Source of the DNA: Sphingopyxis macrogoltabida
GTDB taxonomy: Bacteria > Pseudomonadota > Alphaproteobacteria > Sphingomonadales > Sphingomonadaceae
NCBI RefSeq assembly: GCF_001307295.1
Contig: NZ_CP012700.1
Location: 313,001 to 377,000 of the forward strand
Direction of reading: 5' to 3'
Length of the DNA stretch: 64,000 nucleotides
Below are positions 1 to 7,463 of the stretch, one piece after another (the first letter of the stretch is position 1; the number at the start of each line of letters is the position of its first letter). A model generated the notes under the pieces. That model worked only from the letters and a program-made list of their open reading frames with translations. It made no database searches and was not told where the DNA came from. A program made the position numbers and the translations under genes.

Positions 1-1
1 G

Positions 2-661
2 AACTGGTATAACTACGTTGGTAGTGATCCGGTGAACTTTGTCGATCCGCTCGGTCTTTGTACACAGTTGGTTGGCGGAGAAGGGCCAGACGGCGGCGCT
101 CCCTATCCTCCAGAAAATTGCCCAAAAGAGGGGTTCCAGTCTCCCTTGCTTGAGATGGAATTTCGCATGCTCGACTTTTACAATGTTGGTCAAAAAACAG
201 TGCCGCATGGCAGGCCGTCGGTAGCCAAAGTAATTTGCGGTTTGGGCTGGGCTGGTGAAACACTGGGTGAACTGGCCGAAGACAATATGCTTGAGGCGGC
301 TGTTGCAGGTGCTGCAGTTGGAGCCATGGCCGGTGGCCCTGGCAGCACTGCGACGGCTCCTGGCGGAGCAGTGGCTGGTCTTGCGATGGCTGGCGCAGTC
401 ACAGAGGTGGGAACTGCAGGGCAATTTGTCCAAGATATGGTGACGGCCCGTTCTCCACGAGACGTCGGTGTGGCGGCTTTTCGAGCTGGAACTGGTTCCG
501 TAGGGCGCCTTGGTCGAGGGGCCGCGAACGCCATTTCGAAGGTCGGTCATTATCTCGATTCGGAAACACTTAAAAACGTCAACACCGTATTCGATGCTGT
601 GGTAGATGGAGCTTTCTCGGCTGTGACCGGTCAGGCGTTCGACCCAGAAAGTCAGTGTTAA
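2..661 (+). CDS. RHS-repeat polymorphic toxin, C-terminal fragment
   Basis: The frame is open from the first bases of the window, so this is the 3' end of a longer gene. The first codons read NWYNYVGSDPVNFVDPLGL, the hallmark end of the RHS repeat-associated core, where the conserved shell stops and the variable tip begins. About 200 residues follow: a Cys/Pro-rich stretch, a Gly/Ala-rich hydrophobic segment (VAGAAVGAMAGG onward) like the pre-toxin regions of RHS/YD proteins, then a short tip ending FDPESQC. I recognise no nuclease or other toxin active site. A small membrane protein starts one base after the stop, as expected for a cognate immunity gene. RHS origin is firm; the toxic activity is inferred. 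Confidence 0.85.
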   Translation, partial: NWYNYVGSDPVNFVDPLGLCTQLVGGEGPDGGAPYPPENCPKEGFQSPLLEMEFRMLDFYNVGQKTVPHGRPSVAKVICGLGWAGETLGELAEDNMLEAAVAGAAVGAMAGGPGSTATAPGGAVAGLAMAGAVTEVGTAGQFVQDMVTARSPRDVGVAAFRAGTGSVGRLGRGAANAISKVGHYLDSETLKNVNTVFDAVVDGAFSAVTGQAFDPESQC

Positions 662-662
662 C

Positions 663-1010
663 ATGCGAATTCTAGGCTATTTTCTATTCTCTATTCTTCT
701 CTTGGCGGCATTGAGTCTGATTTTTGATGAGGTTTCCGGTGATGGCTTCGGCATGGTCTATTATGCAGTAATACTATTCTGCGTAGTAATATCTTTGGCA
801 ATTGGAAGAAAGATAAAATTTCCTGTTGCTGATATTCTTGCTGTTAATAGCTTTTCTATGTTTTATTTGATTTTTTCGTTAGTTAAATATTATGATGGGA
901 TCGGGTCATCATTGATTTCTGTATTAATGGTATCATGCGTTATAGTTTCTTCTGTATATTTATTTTTGAGAATCATCGGATGGATAGGGCCAAAGCCTGG
1001 GTTCAGATAG
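663..1010 (+). CDS. Small four-helix membrane protein, candidate immunity protein
   Basis: This 115-residue protein is almost entirely hydrophobic, with about four predicted membrane helices (near residues 4-20, 30-46, 56-74 and 82-105) and no recognised family. It begins one base after the RHS stop, so the two are probably co-transcribed. Base composition is strikingly AT-rich, with many TTT, ATA and TTA codons, whereas every other gene here is GC-rich. This marks recent transfer together with the toxin tip. By position and size it is most likely the immunity protein for the RHS tip, which would suggest a toxin acting at or across the inner membrane. That role is inference; an unrelated orphan membrane protein is possible. 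Confidence 0.6.
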   Translation: MRILGYFLFSILLLAALSLIFDEVSGDGFGMVYYAVILFCVVISLAIGRKIKFPVADILAVNSFSMFYLIFSLVKYYDGIGSSLISVLMVSCVIVSSVYLFLRIIGWIGPKPGFR

Positions 1011-1083
1011 AAATTGGATTAAGTTGGCCGAAGGTTGGTCTGATACCGGCCAGCCCATCTCGGATCTAGTTGTCGGGGGTTAC

Positions 1084-1135
1084 GGTGACAGGTGCAATAA
1101 CTCCCAAATGCAGGGAGATTGTGGTACCTGTCGCC
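1084..1135. repeat. REP-like hairpin upstream of transposase remnant
   Basis: Outer arms GGTGACAGGT (1084-1093) and ACCTGTCGCC (1126-1135) pair with one mismatch. Inner arms CTCCC (1101-1105) and GGGAG (1113-1117) enclose a 7-base loop. Such two-stem palindromes commonly accompany REP-associated tyrosine transposases, and a fragment of one starts 98 bp downstream. The rest of the 1011-1532 gap shows no other gene. Confidence 0.65.
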
Positions 1136-1233
1136 TTACTTCGATACCCGCGTCAGCCCCTCGATTGATCCGATCCGGCGACAACGCCGGCTTGACCGGT
1201 TGAGTTTGCCCGGCTGCTTCGCCAATCGATGGC

Positions 1234-1389
1234 ATGGCCCGGCTTCCCCGCATCGTGCTTCCCGGCATTCCGCATCATGTGAACCAGCGGGGCAATCGCC
1301 GCGAGCGCGTCTTCTGCGAGGATGGCGATTATGCGCTTTACCTCGATCTTCTCGCGGACGCGGCGAGCAGGGCGGCGGTAGGCATGTGA
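1234..1389 (+). pseudogene. REP-associated tyrosine transposase (RAYT) fragment
   Basis: An ATG-initiated frame of 51 codons reads MARLPRIVLPGIPHHVNQRG and then NRRERVFCEDGDYALYLDLL, the N-terminus of Y1_Tnp (TnpA-REP) transposases, in which PHHVxQRGNRR is highly conserved. Intact members run to about 200-300 residues and carry a later HxH motif and catalytic tyrosine. Here TGA at 1387-1389 ends the frame, and no matching continuation is visible before the next gene. This is therefore a decayed remnant. The paired palindrome at 1084-1135 supports the assignment. Confidence 0.8.
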
Positions 1390-1532
1390 GGCCGCTAATC
1401 TGTGGCGTAACCGTCCGCAATCGCCAGCCCCCGCCATCCTAAGCCTAAGCCGGAAAATTTCTAATGTCCGTCGCGTGGGGTGGTGCGTCTATAGGCTCAT
1501 GCTTCTAAATTCGCAGGACATGCCGGCCGGCC

Positions 1533-2036
1533 ATGCAGCCCTCAAGAGACCAGCTCGATCTGGGGCGCCGCTGGCGTCCCGCGCTTCTGTCCTACTTCCT
1601 CCGGCGCGTGCGCGACCATGCCGAGGCCGAGGATCTGACGCAGGAACTGCTTGCGAAGCTGCTGAAGCATGACGGCGACGATTTCGCCTCGCCCGAAGCC
1701 TATATCTTCCAGATGGCGTCCAACCTGCTCGCGGACCGCGCGCGGCGGCAGAAGGTGCGCGCGCAATATCGCGAGTTCGTCGGCCGCAGCGAGGATGCGG
1801 GGATCGATCCGATCGATCCGTTCCGCATCGCGGCGGGGCGCGCCGAACTGGCCGACCTGGCGCGCGCGCTGGGCGCGCTGCCCGAACGGACGCAGACGAT
1901 CTTCATCCTCTACCGGCTCGAAAACCTGTCGCAGGACCGGATTGCCGAAACCTTCGGTATTTCGGTGAGCGCGGTGAAGAAACATGTCGCGCGCGCGATG
2001 GCGGGGCTGATGAAAGCCATGAGGAGCGCGCCATGA
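1533..2036 (+). CDS. ECF RNA polymerase sigma factor (FecI-like)
   Basis: The 167-residue protein has an ECF sigma region 2 (about residues 15-80, with the acidic AEAEDLTQELLAKLL segment) and region 4 (about 115-165, LPERTQTIFILYRLENLSQ followed by a helix-turn-helix, GISVSAVKKHVARAM). It directs RNA polymerase to specific promoters. The last four bases overlap the FecR gene (ATGA), so the pair is translationally coupled, as for FecI/FecR iron-responsive systems. No TonB-dependent receptor follows, although one normally completes such a locus. The ATG at 1533 is the only good start before region 2. Confidence 0.92.
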   Translation: MQPSRDQLDLGRRWRPALLSYFLRRVRDHAEAEDLTQELLAKLLKHDGDDFASPEAYIFQMASNLLADRARRQKVRAQYREFVGRSEDAGIDPIDPFRIAAGRAELADLARALGALPERTQTIFILYRLENLSQDRIAETFGISVSAVKKHVARAMAGLMKAMRSAP

Positions 2037-3034
2037 GCGCCGGCGACGACGCGATCGAAGCCGCGGCGCTGTGGTGCGTGCAACTGTCCGAGGGCGAACT
2101 GGGCGAGCAGGAATGGCGCCGGTTCGAGGCGTGGCTCGAAACTCCCGGCCACGCCGGCCTGTTCCAGGATGCGGCCGCCGTCTGGCAGGCGTCGGGGGCG
2201 GTTGGCGACTGGCCTGAGGTCATCGCGCTGCGGACCAGGGCGCTCAATCGCTTCGGCAACGCAAAGCAGCGGCGCTGGCCCGTCGCCTCGCCGGGGCGGC
2301 TCAAATGGGCGACGGGCTATGCTGCGGCGCTGCTGCTCGTCGTGACGGTGACGTTGTTCTGGTATGGCAACCGGCCGCGGCAATATGAAACGGGGATCGG
2401 CGAGCGGCAGGTCGCGGTGCTTGCCGACGGATCGCACGTCTCGCTCGACGCGGTGACCGCGATGAAAGTGCGGATGAAGGACGAGGGGCGGCAGGTCGAA
2501 CTCGTCGAAGGGCGCGCCAAATTCGATGTCGCGAAGGATCCGCTGCGCCCGTTCACCGTCGCCGCGGGCGACAAGCTGATCGTCGCGGTCGGCACTTCGT
2601 TCAGCGTCGAGCTGATCGGCGGACAGGTGCGCGTTGTTCTGTACGAAGGGCAGGTCGAGGTTCGCGACCGCGCCGATACGGCGCGCGTGGCGGGGGCTGC
2701 GGCGCGGCGGCTGGTAATGCGGCCGGGCAGCGAGCTGGTCGGGGCGGTCGGCTCCAGCGAGCCCGCACAGCTCACGCGGCCCGACCTGTCGCAGTCGCTG
2801 AGCTGGGAGCAGGGGCTGGTCAATTTCGAGGGCGAGCCGCTGGCAAGCGCGGTCGAACGGATGAATCGCTATTCGGCCAAGCGCATCCGCATCGCCGATC
2901 CGGCGCTCGGCGCGATCCGGGTCGACGGCGTCTATCGCGCCGGCGATCTCGACGCCTTCGTGGAAGGGATTACCGCGCTGCACCCGGTACGGCAGAATAC
3001 CTTGGGCGAAGAGATCATTCTGCAGGGCAAATGA
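2033..3034 (+). CDS. FecR-family anti-sigma/sigma regulator
   Basis: This 333-residue inner-membrane regulator controls the ECF sigma factor encoded just upstream, with a 4-bp overlap. The cytoplasmic N-terminus (about 1-60, SEGELGEQEWRRFEAWL) matches the sigma-binding DUF4880/FecR_N region. One transmembrane helix lies at about 93-111. The periplasmic FecR domain (about 118-215) includes ADGSHVSLDAVTAMKV, and a C-terminal secretin/TonB short-domain-like module (about 255-330) contains IRVDGVYRAGDLDAF. In the family, that last module contacts the signalling domain of an outer-membrane receptor. The receptor gene is absent here and must lie elsewhere or be lost. Confidence 0.92.
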   Translation: MSAGDDAIEAAALWCVQLSEGELGEQEWRRFEAWLETPGHAGLFQDAAAVWQASGAVGDWPEVIALRTRALNRFGNAKQRRWPVASPGRLKWATGYAAALLLVVTVTLFWYGNRPRQYETGIGERQVAVLADGSHVSLDAVTAMKVRMKDEGRQVELVEGRAKFDVAKDPLRPFTVAAGDKLIVAVGTSFSVELIGGQVRVVLYEGQVEVRDRADTARVAGAAARRLVMRPGSELVGAVGSSEPAQLTRPDLSQSLSWEQGLVNFEGEPLASAVERMNRYSAKRIRIADPALGAIRVDGVYRAGDLDAFVEGITALHPVRQNTLGEEIILQGK

Positions 3035-3185
3035 CAAATGCGGTGGCCAGTGCCGGACGGGACAGGCAGCGCGATGGTCAAGAAAGTTTACGAACGGGAA
3101 ACTGGCAGATCGTCAAATTTACCTAATCGCAATTCATTATCGCCATAGCGAAAGCAGGAGTGGGGCCAGCAAGAGACCGTATTCG

Positions 3186-5372
3186 ATGGAAATGCCAGCG
3201 CGGATCGAATCCGACGACGGAGGGAACGTCGTCAACGAGAGTGTGTCGCGCGGCTTTTTCGGCAAGCTGGGCGCGCGCAAGGCGTCCCAAGGTGCCGCGA
3301 CCGCGACTCTGGCGACCCAAGATGCGCTGCTCCTCCTTCGGAATTACGAGGAAAGCGGACAGGGCTGGTTCTGGTCGACCGACGCGCAGGGCCGCATCAC
3401 CTATATCACCGATGCGACAGCGGCGCTGATGGGGCGAACGGGAAGGCAGTTGCTCGGCACCGCCTTTACCGAATTGTTCCTGCCGGTCGACAGTCAGGGC
3501 GAGCGGCAGCGGACCTTGCCCTTCCTACTCACCAAACAGTCGAAGTTCGAAGAGCTGCCGCTACGCAGCGCGTTCGAGGGCGACGATCGCTGGTGGGCGG
3601 TGTCGGGGCGGCCGCAGTTCGATGGCGCCGGCAATTTCGCCGGCTATCGCGGCAGCGGCATGGACATCACGGCGCAGCGCCGGTCGGCCGAAGACGCCTC
3701 GCGGCTCGCGCTCTACGACTCGCTGACGGGGCTCGCCAACCGTTTCAACATCTCGAAAACGCTCGAAACGACGCTGTCCGCCTTTGCCACCCAGCAGCGT
3801 TCGTGCGCGATCATGCTGCTCGACCTCGACCGCTTCAAGCAGGTCAACGACACGCTCGGCCATCCGGCGGGCGACGCCTTGCTCAAACAGGTCGCGGAGC
3901 GCCTGCTCAAGATCGTCGGCGACAAGGAAATGGTCAGCCGGCTGGGCGGCGACGAATTCCAGATCATCCTCCCCGATCAGGAGGACCGCGGCAAGCTGGG
4001 CGATCTGGCCGCCGACATCATCGCCAGCCTGTCGCAGCCCTATTCGGTCGAAGGCAGCCGATGCATCATTGGCGCGTCGGTCGGCGTCGCAATCGCGCCG
4101 TTCGACGGTACGAGCCGCGACGATCTGGTGCGGAACGCCGATCTTGCCCTCTATGCCGCGAAGGGCAACGGCCGCGGCCGTTTCCGCTTCTATTCGAACG
4201 ACCTGCATCAGGCGGCCGAGGATCGCCGCGCGCTCGAGGAAGATCTGCGCGACGCACTCTCGCGCGGCGAGATGCAGCTCGGTTATCAACCCGTCGTCCA
4301 GTCCAAATCGAACATGGTGACCGGGGTCGAAGCGCTGGTCCGCTGGAACCATCCGGAGCGGGGGATGATTTCGCCTGCGGCCTTCGTGCCGATCGCCGAA
4401 GAGGCGAATATGATCTGGTCGCTCGGCGAATGGGTGTTGCGCAAGGCATGCGAGGACGCGGCAAGCTGGCCCGGCGACATGCGCGTCGCGGTGAATGTCT
4501 CGCCGATCCAGTTCGCGAACGAGGAATTGCCGAAGATCGTCGCGAGCGCGCTCGCCTCGACCGGCCTGCCGCCCGACCGGCTCGAACTCGAAATCACCGA
4601 AAGCGTCTTCCTTGGCGATTCGGCCGAGACGGCGCGCATGTTCAAGGCGCTGAAGGGTCTGGGTGTCCGGCTGGCGCTCGACGATTTCGGCACCGGCTAT
4701 TCCTCGCTCGGCTATCTGCAGTCGGCGCCGTTCGACAAGATCAAGATCGACCAGAGCTTCGTGCGCGGCGCGACGGTGCCGGGGTCGCGCAATGCGGCGA
4801 TCATCGCCGCGATCGTCGCGCTCGCCGAGGCGCTCGAGATGGAAACGACCGCCGAGGGCATCGAATCGCTCGACCAGCTCGACCTCGTCCGCAAGCTGGG
4901 GGTCAGCCATGTGCAGGGCTATGTTTACAGCAAGGCGGTGGCGCATGCCGAACTGCTCGAACATGCCGAGGCGCGATCGTGGACCATCAAGCCGGCCGGC
5001 CCGGCCAAGCAGCGCAACGACCGTTTCCAGATGTTCCGCAAGGCGGGCGCGATCCACGACAATCATCGCTATGCCGTGGTCATCCGCAACCTGTCGGCAA
5101 CGGGCGCCTTTATCGAAGGCATTATCGATGTGCCGACCGGCACCCGGTTCGTCATCGATTTCGGGGAAGGCCAACTGGCGACCGCGACGGTGCGGCGGTC
5201 GATGAAGCACCAGCAGGGCGTCGAATTCGAACAATCGCTGGTCAGCGACGGCAATGGCGGGCTGTGCACGCGCCACCGCGTCTCGCCCTATCTGATTGCC
5301 GCAGCCACCCAGCAATCGGGTGGTTTGTCGGTTCCGCTGTTTTCGACAACCAGCGACTATACCGGAACCTGA
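3186..5372 (+). CDS. PAS-GGDEF-EAL-PilZ cyclic-di-GMP protein
   Basis: This 728-residue cytoplasmic protein carries a PAS sensor (about 50-165), a diguanylate cyclase domain with intact GGDEF at 254-258, a phosphodiesterase domain with EAL at 383-385, and a C-terminal PilZ c-di-GMP receptor (about 615-700, with NLSATGAFIEG). The EAL domain keeps its catalytic signatures: NVSPIQF, ITES, LDDFGTGYSS, KIDQSF, AEGIES and HVQGY. I see no RxxD inhibitory site five residues before GGDEF. No membrane segment is visible. The gene stands alone, 151 bp after fecR. Its 3' end overlaps the promoter of the next gene. Which enzymatic activity dominates cannot be read from sequence. Confidence 0.93.
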   Translation: MEMPARIESDDGGNVVNESVSRGFFGKLGARKASQGAATATLATQDALLLLRNYEESGQGWFWSTDAQGRITYITDATAALMGRTGRQLLGTAFTELFLPVDSQGERQRTLPFLLTKQSKFEELPLRSAFEGDDRWWAVSGRPQFDGAGNFAGYRGSGMDITAQRRSAEDASRLALYDSLTGLANRFNISKTLETTLSAFATQQRSCAIMLLDLDRFKQVNDTLGHPAGDALLKQVAERLLKIVGDKEMVSRLGGDEFQIILPDQEDRGKLGDLAADIIASLSQPYSVEGSRCIIGASVGVAIAPFDGTSRDDLVRNADLALYAAKGNGRGRFRFYSNDLHQAAEDRRALEEDLRDALSRGEMQLGYQPVVQSKSNMVTGVEALVRWNHPERGMISPAAFVPIAEEANMIWSLGEWVLRKACEDAASWPGDMRVAVNVSPIQFANEELPKIVASALASTGLPPDRLELEITESVFLGDSAETARMFKALKGLGVRLALDDFGTGYSSLGYLQSAPFDKIKIDQSFVRGATVPGSRNAAIIAAIVALAEALEMETTAEGIESLDQLDLVRKLGVSHVQGYVYSKAVAHAELLEHAEARSWTIKPAGPAKQRNDRFQMFRKAGAIHDNHRYAVVIRNLSATGAFIEGIIDVPTGTRFVIDFGEGQLATATVRRSMKHQQGVEFEQSLVSDGNGGLCTRHRVSPYLIAAATQQSGGLSVPLFSTTSDYTGT

Positions 5373-5388
5373 TCGTCCGCCGCCCGTT
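5364..5388 (+). promoter_or_regulatory. Perfect EcfG general-stress promoter
   Basis: GGAAC (5364-5368), a 16-base spacer and CGTT (5385-5388) match the alphaproteobacterial EcfG (sigma-EcfG) consensus exactly. It points at the hemerythrin-like gene starting 33 bp further on and overlaps the last codons of the preceding GGDEF-EAL gene. Confidence 0.75.
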
Positions 5389-5421
5389 TCGTCTTCGACG
5401 TTTTATCGACGGAGAAGAAGA

Positions 5422-5910
5422 ATGGCAGAAACGAAAATCTTCGCCCGGCTGAAGGCCGACCACGACCGGCACCGCAAATTGCTCGACCAGATCGATGCGA
5501 CGCAGGGCGACAGCGACGACCGCGAAAAGCTGTTCGAGGCGTTTCGCATCGAGGTGACCGCGCATGCGGCGTCCGAAGAGATGTCGCTTTACGCGACGAT
5601 GCTCGCCGATCCCGACCTCCGCGAAGAGGCGCAGCACAGCGTGTCGGAGCATAAGGAAATCGACGACATGCTCACTGAACTCTATGAGATGGATTTTGCC
5701 TCGACCGGCTGGCTGACGCGTTTTCGCACGATGAAGCACCGCTATCTCCACCATATCGACGAGGAGGAGGAAGAGATGTTCCCTGCCGCCGAGAAGGAGC
5801 TGTCCGACGCGCGGAAGAAGGAACTGATCAAGATTTTCGAAAAGGAAAAGCCGAAGGAAAAGGCAAAGGCGGCGGCCGAGGAGCCGTCGAGCGAAGAGGC
5901 GCGGGACTAA
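5422..5910 (+). CDS. Hemerythrin HHE-domain protein
   Basis: A 162-residue soluble protein with a helical hemerythrin-like fold. The likely di-iron ligands sit in KADHDRHRK, AHAASEEMSLY, VSEHKEIDDML and MKHRYLHHIDEEEEEMFP. The C-terminus is a highly charged Lys/Glu/Ala tail. The chosen ATG follows GGAGAAGAAG, a good ribosome-binding site; upstream in-frame codons belong to the promoter region. Family members bind O2 or protect against oxidative or nitrosative stress. The perfect EcfG promoter at 5364-5388 places it in the general stress regulon controlled by NepR/PhyR, encoded 1.2-2 kb downstream. Confidence 0.9.
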   Translation: MAETKIFARLKADHDRHRKLLDQIDATQGDSDDREKLFEAFRIEVTAHAASEEMSLYATMLADPDLREEAQHSVSEHKEIDDMLTELYEMDFASTGWLTRFRTMKHRYLHHIDEEEEEMFPAAEKELSDARKKELIKIFEKEKPKEKAKAAAEEPSSEEARD

Positions 5911-5954
5911 CCCCGCCTCGACTTTCCGCGTCTTCCCCGTCATAGGCGCGCGCC

Positions 5955-7079
5955 ATGACCGACAGATTCGCCTTTCGGGTCGCCGCGACCGACGGCGCCG
6001 CGCGCACCGGCGTCATTGCCATGCGGCGCGGCGAGATCCGTACCCCCGCTTTCATGCCCGTCGGCACCGCCGCGACGGTGAAGGCGATGCGCCCCGCCGA
6101 AGTGCGCGCAACCGGCGCCGACATCATCCTCGGCAACACCTATCATCTGATGCTGCGGCCCGGCGCCGAGCGGATGGCGCGGCTCGGCGGTCTCCACAAT
6201 TTCATGGGCTGGGACCGCCCGATCCTGACCGACAGCGGCGGCTATCAGGTGATGAGTCTGTCGGCGCTGACCAAGCAGAGCGAGGAAGGCGTCGCGTTCA
6301 AGAGCCACCTCGACGGCTCGCGGCATATGCTGACCCCCGAACGCTCGATGGAGATCCAGCGGCTGCTCGGCAGCGACATCGTGATGGCGTTCGACGAATG
6401 CCCGCCGAACGGCGTCGATGCGAAACGCGCCGAAGCGAGCATGGAACGTTCGATGCGCTGGGCGGCGCGCAGCCGTGCGGGCTTCGATGCGGGCGTCGAG
6501 CATGCGGAGCGGGCGGCGCTGTTCGGCATCCAGCAGGGATCGCTGGATGAGACATTGCGCGCCCGTTCGGCGGCGGCACTGACCGACATTGGCTTCGACG
6601 GTTATGCGATCGGCGGACTTGCCGTTGGTGAGGGACAGGAGGCGATGTTCGGCGTACTCGATTATGCGCCCGGCCAGCTACCCGCCGACAAGCCGCGCTA
6701 TCTGATGGGCGTCGGCAAGCCCGACGACCTTGTCGGCGCGGTCGCGCGCGGGGTCGATATGTTCGATTGCGTGTTGCCGACGCGGTCGGGGCGCAACGGG
6801 CAGGCCTTCACGTGGGACGGCCCGGTCAATATCCGCAATGCGAAGCATGCCGAGGACATGGCGCCGCTTGACGCCGACTGTTACTGTCCGGTCTGCATGA
6901 CCTGGTCGCGCGCCTATCTCCACCACCTTGTCCGCGCCGGCGAGATGCTCGGCGCGATGCTGATGACGCAGCACAACCTGCATTTCTATCAGGCGCTGAT
7001 GCAGCGGATGCGCGATGCGATCGCGGCGGGAAGCTTTGCGGCGTTCCGGCAGGACTTCGAAGCGCGCTATCGGCGCTGA
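5955..7079 (+). CDS. tgt: Queuine tRNA-ribosyltransferase
   Basis: The enzyme exchanges guanine-34 for preQ1 in GUN-anticodon tRNAs, a step in queuosine synthesis. The 374-residue length is typical. The active-site loop [10 protein letters not shown], the second catalytic region [16 protein letters not shown], the substrate loop GGLAVGEGQ, and the zinc site CYCPVC with a downstream HH are all present. It stands 44 bp after the hemerythrin gene and ends two bases before the nepR stop on the other strand. The usual companion queA is not in the window. Confidence 0.97.
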   Translation: MTDRFAFRVAATDGAARTGVIAMRRGEIRTPAFMPVGTAATVKAMRPAEVRATGADIILGNTYHLMLRPGAERMARLGGLHNFMGWDRPILTDSGGYQVMSLSALTKQSEEGVAFKSHLDGSRHMLTPERSMEIQRLLGSDIVMAFDECPPNGVDAKRAEASMERSMRWAARSRAGFDAGVEHAERAALFGIQQGSLDETLRARSAAALTDIGFDGYAIGGLAVGEGQEAMFGVLDYAPGQLPADKPRYLMGVGKPDDLVGAVARGVDMFDCVLPTRSGRNGQAFTWDGPVNIRNAKHAEDMAPLDADCYCPVCMTWSRAYLHHLVRAGEMLGAMLMTQHNLHFYQALMQRMRDAIAAGSFAAFRQDFEARYRR

Positions 7080-7081
7080 GA

Positions 7082-7252
7082 TCAGCTCAGCTTGTTGAGA
7101 AGGTCGAGCATCGACTGCGGGATCGATTCATCGACCGCAGAATCATAGGCCCGGCGCAGCGCGAGGTTTACATCCTGCGCCTTGCGGGGACTTTTCTTTT
7201 CGGCATCTTTCCCGGCCGGCTTTTCAGGCGACGAACGGGGTTCAGATGGCAT
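7082..7252 (-). CDS. nepR: NepR anti-sigma factor of the general stress response
   Basis: This 56-residue gene is easily missed because of its length. The N-terminal half is charged and disordered (PEKPAGKDAEKKSPRKAQ). The C-terminal half, NLALRRAYDSAVDESIPQSM followed by LDLLNKLS, matches the conserved NepR core (LRxxYxxxxxExIPxxxxxLLxxL). NepR holds sigma-EcfG inactive until phosphorylated PhyR captures it. The gene lies divergent from phyR with shared upstream DNA, the classic arrangement. It ends two bases from the convergent tgt stop, so no ecfG follows; in many alphaproteobacteria nepR and ecfG form an operon. Confidence 0.93.
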   Translation of the reverse strand: MPSEPRSSPEKPAGKDAEKKSPRKAQDVNLALRRAYDSAVDESIPQSMLDLLNKLS

Positions 7253-7333
7253 TATCGAAGCATCCGCTGGACATGGGGCCTTGTGCTAAACGTGCGTTCG
7301 TCAAACTGCAATGGCGCGTTTGCTCCTTCCGCA

Positions 7334-7361
7334 GGAAACTATTTTGCGGCTAAATCGTTCC
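7334..7361. promoter_or_regulatory. Overlapping divergent EcfG-type promoters
   Basis: On the plus strand, GGAAA (7334-7338), 17 bases and CGTT (7356-7359) point to phyR. On the minus strand, GGAAC (7361-7357), 16 bases and AGTT (7340-7337) point to nepR. Each match differs from GGAAC-N16/17-CGTT at one base. The two promoters occupy the same 28 bp in opposite orientation, so both regulators are probably made from one auto-activated site. Confidence 0.6.
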
Positions 7362-7463
7362 GTTACGGCGTAATTTGTCCGGCGCAGAACGTGCCACGGC
7401 CGGGTTTCGCTTGGTTTCGTGCGGGTTTCGGGGCAGGCTCTGGCCTGTATCAGGAGGTATATC

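Noticed and set aside
3561..5315. Long open frame on the minus strand inside the PAS-GGDEF-EAL gene
   Set aside because: High-GC antisense shadow; composition has repeated Arg/Ala/Asp with no family motif, while the plus frame has complete domains.
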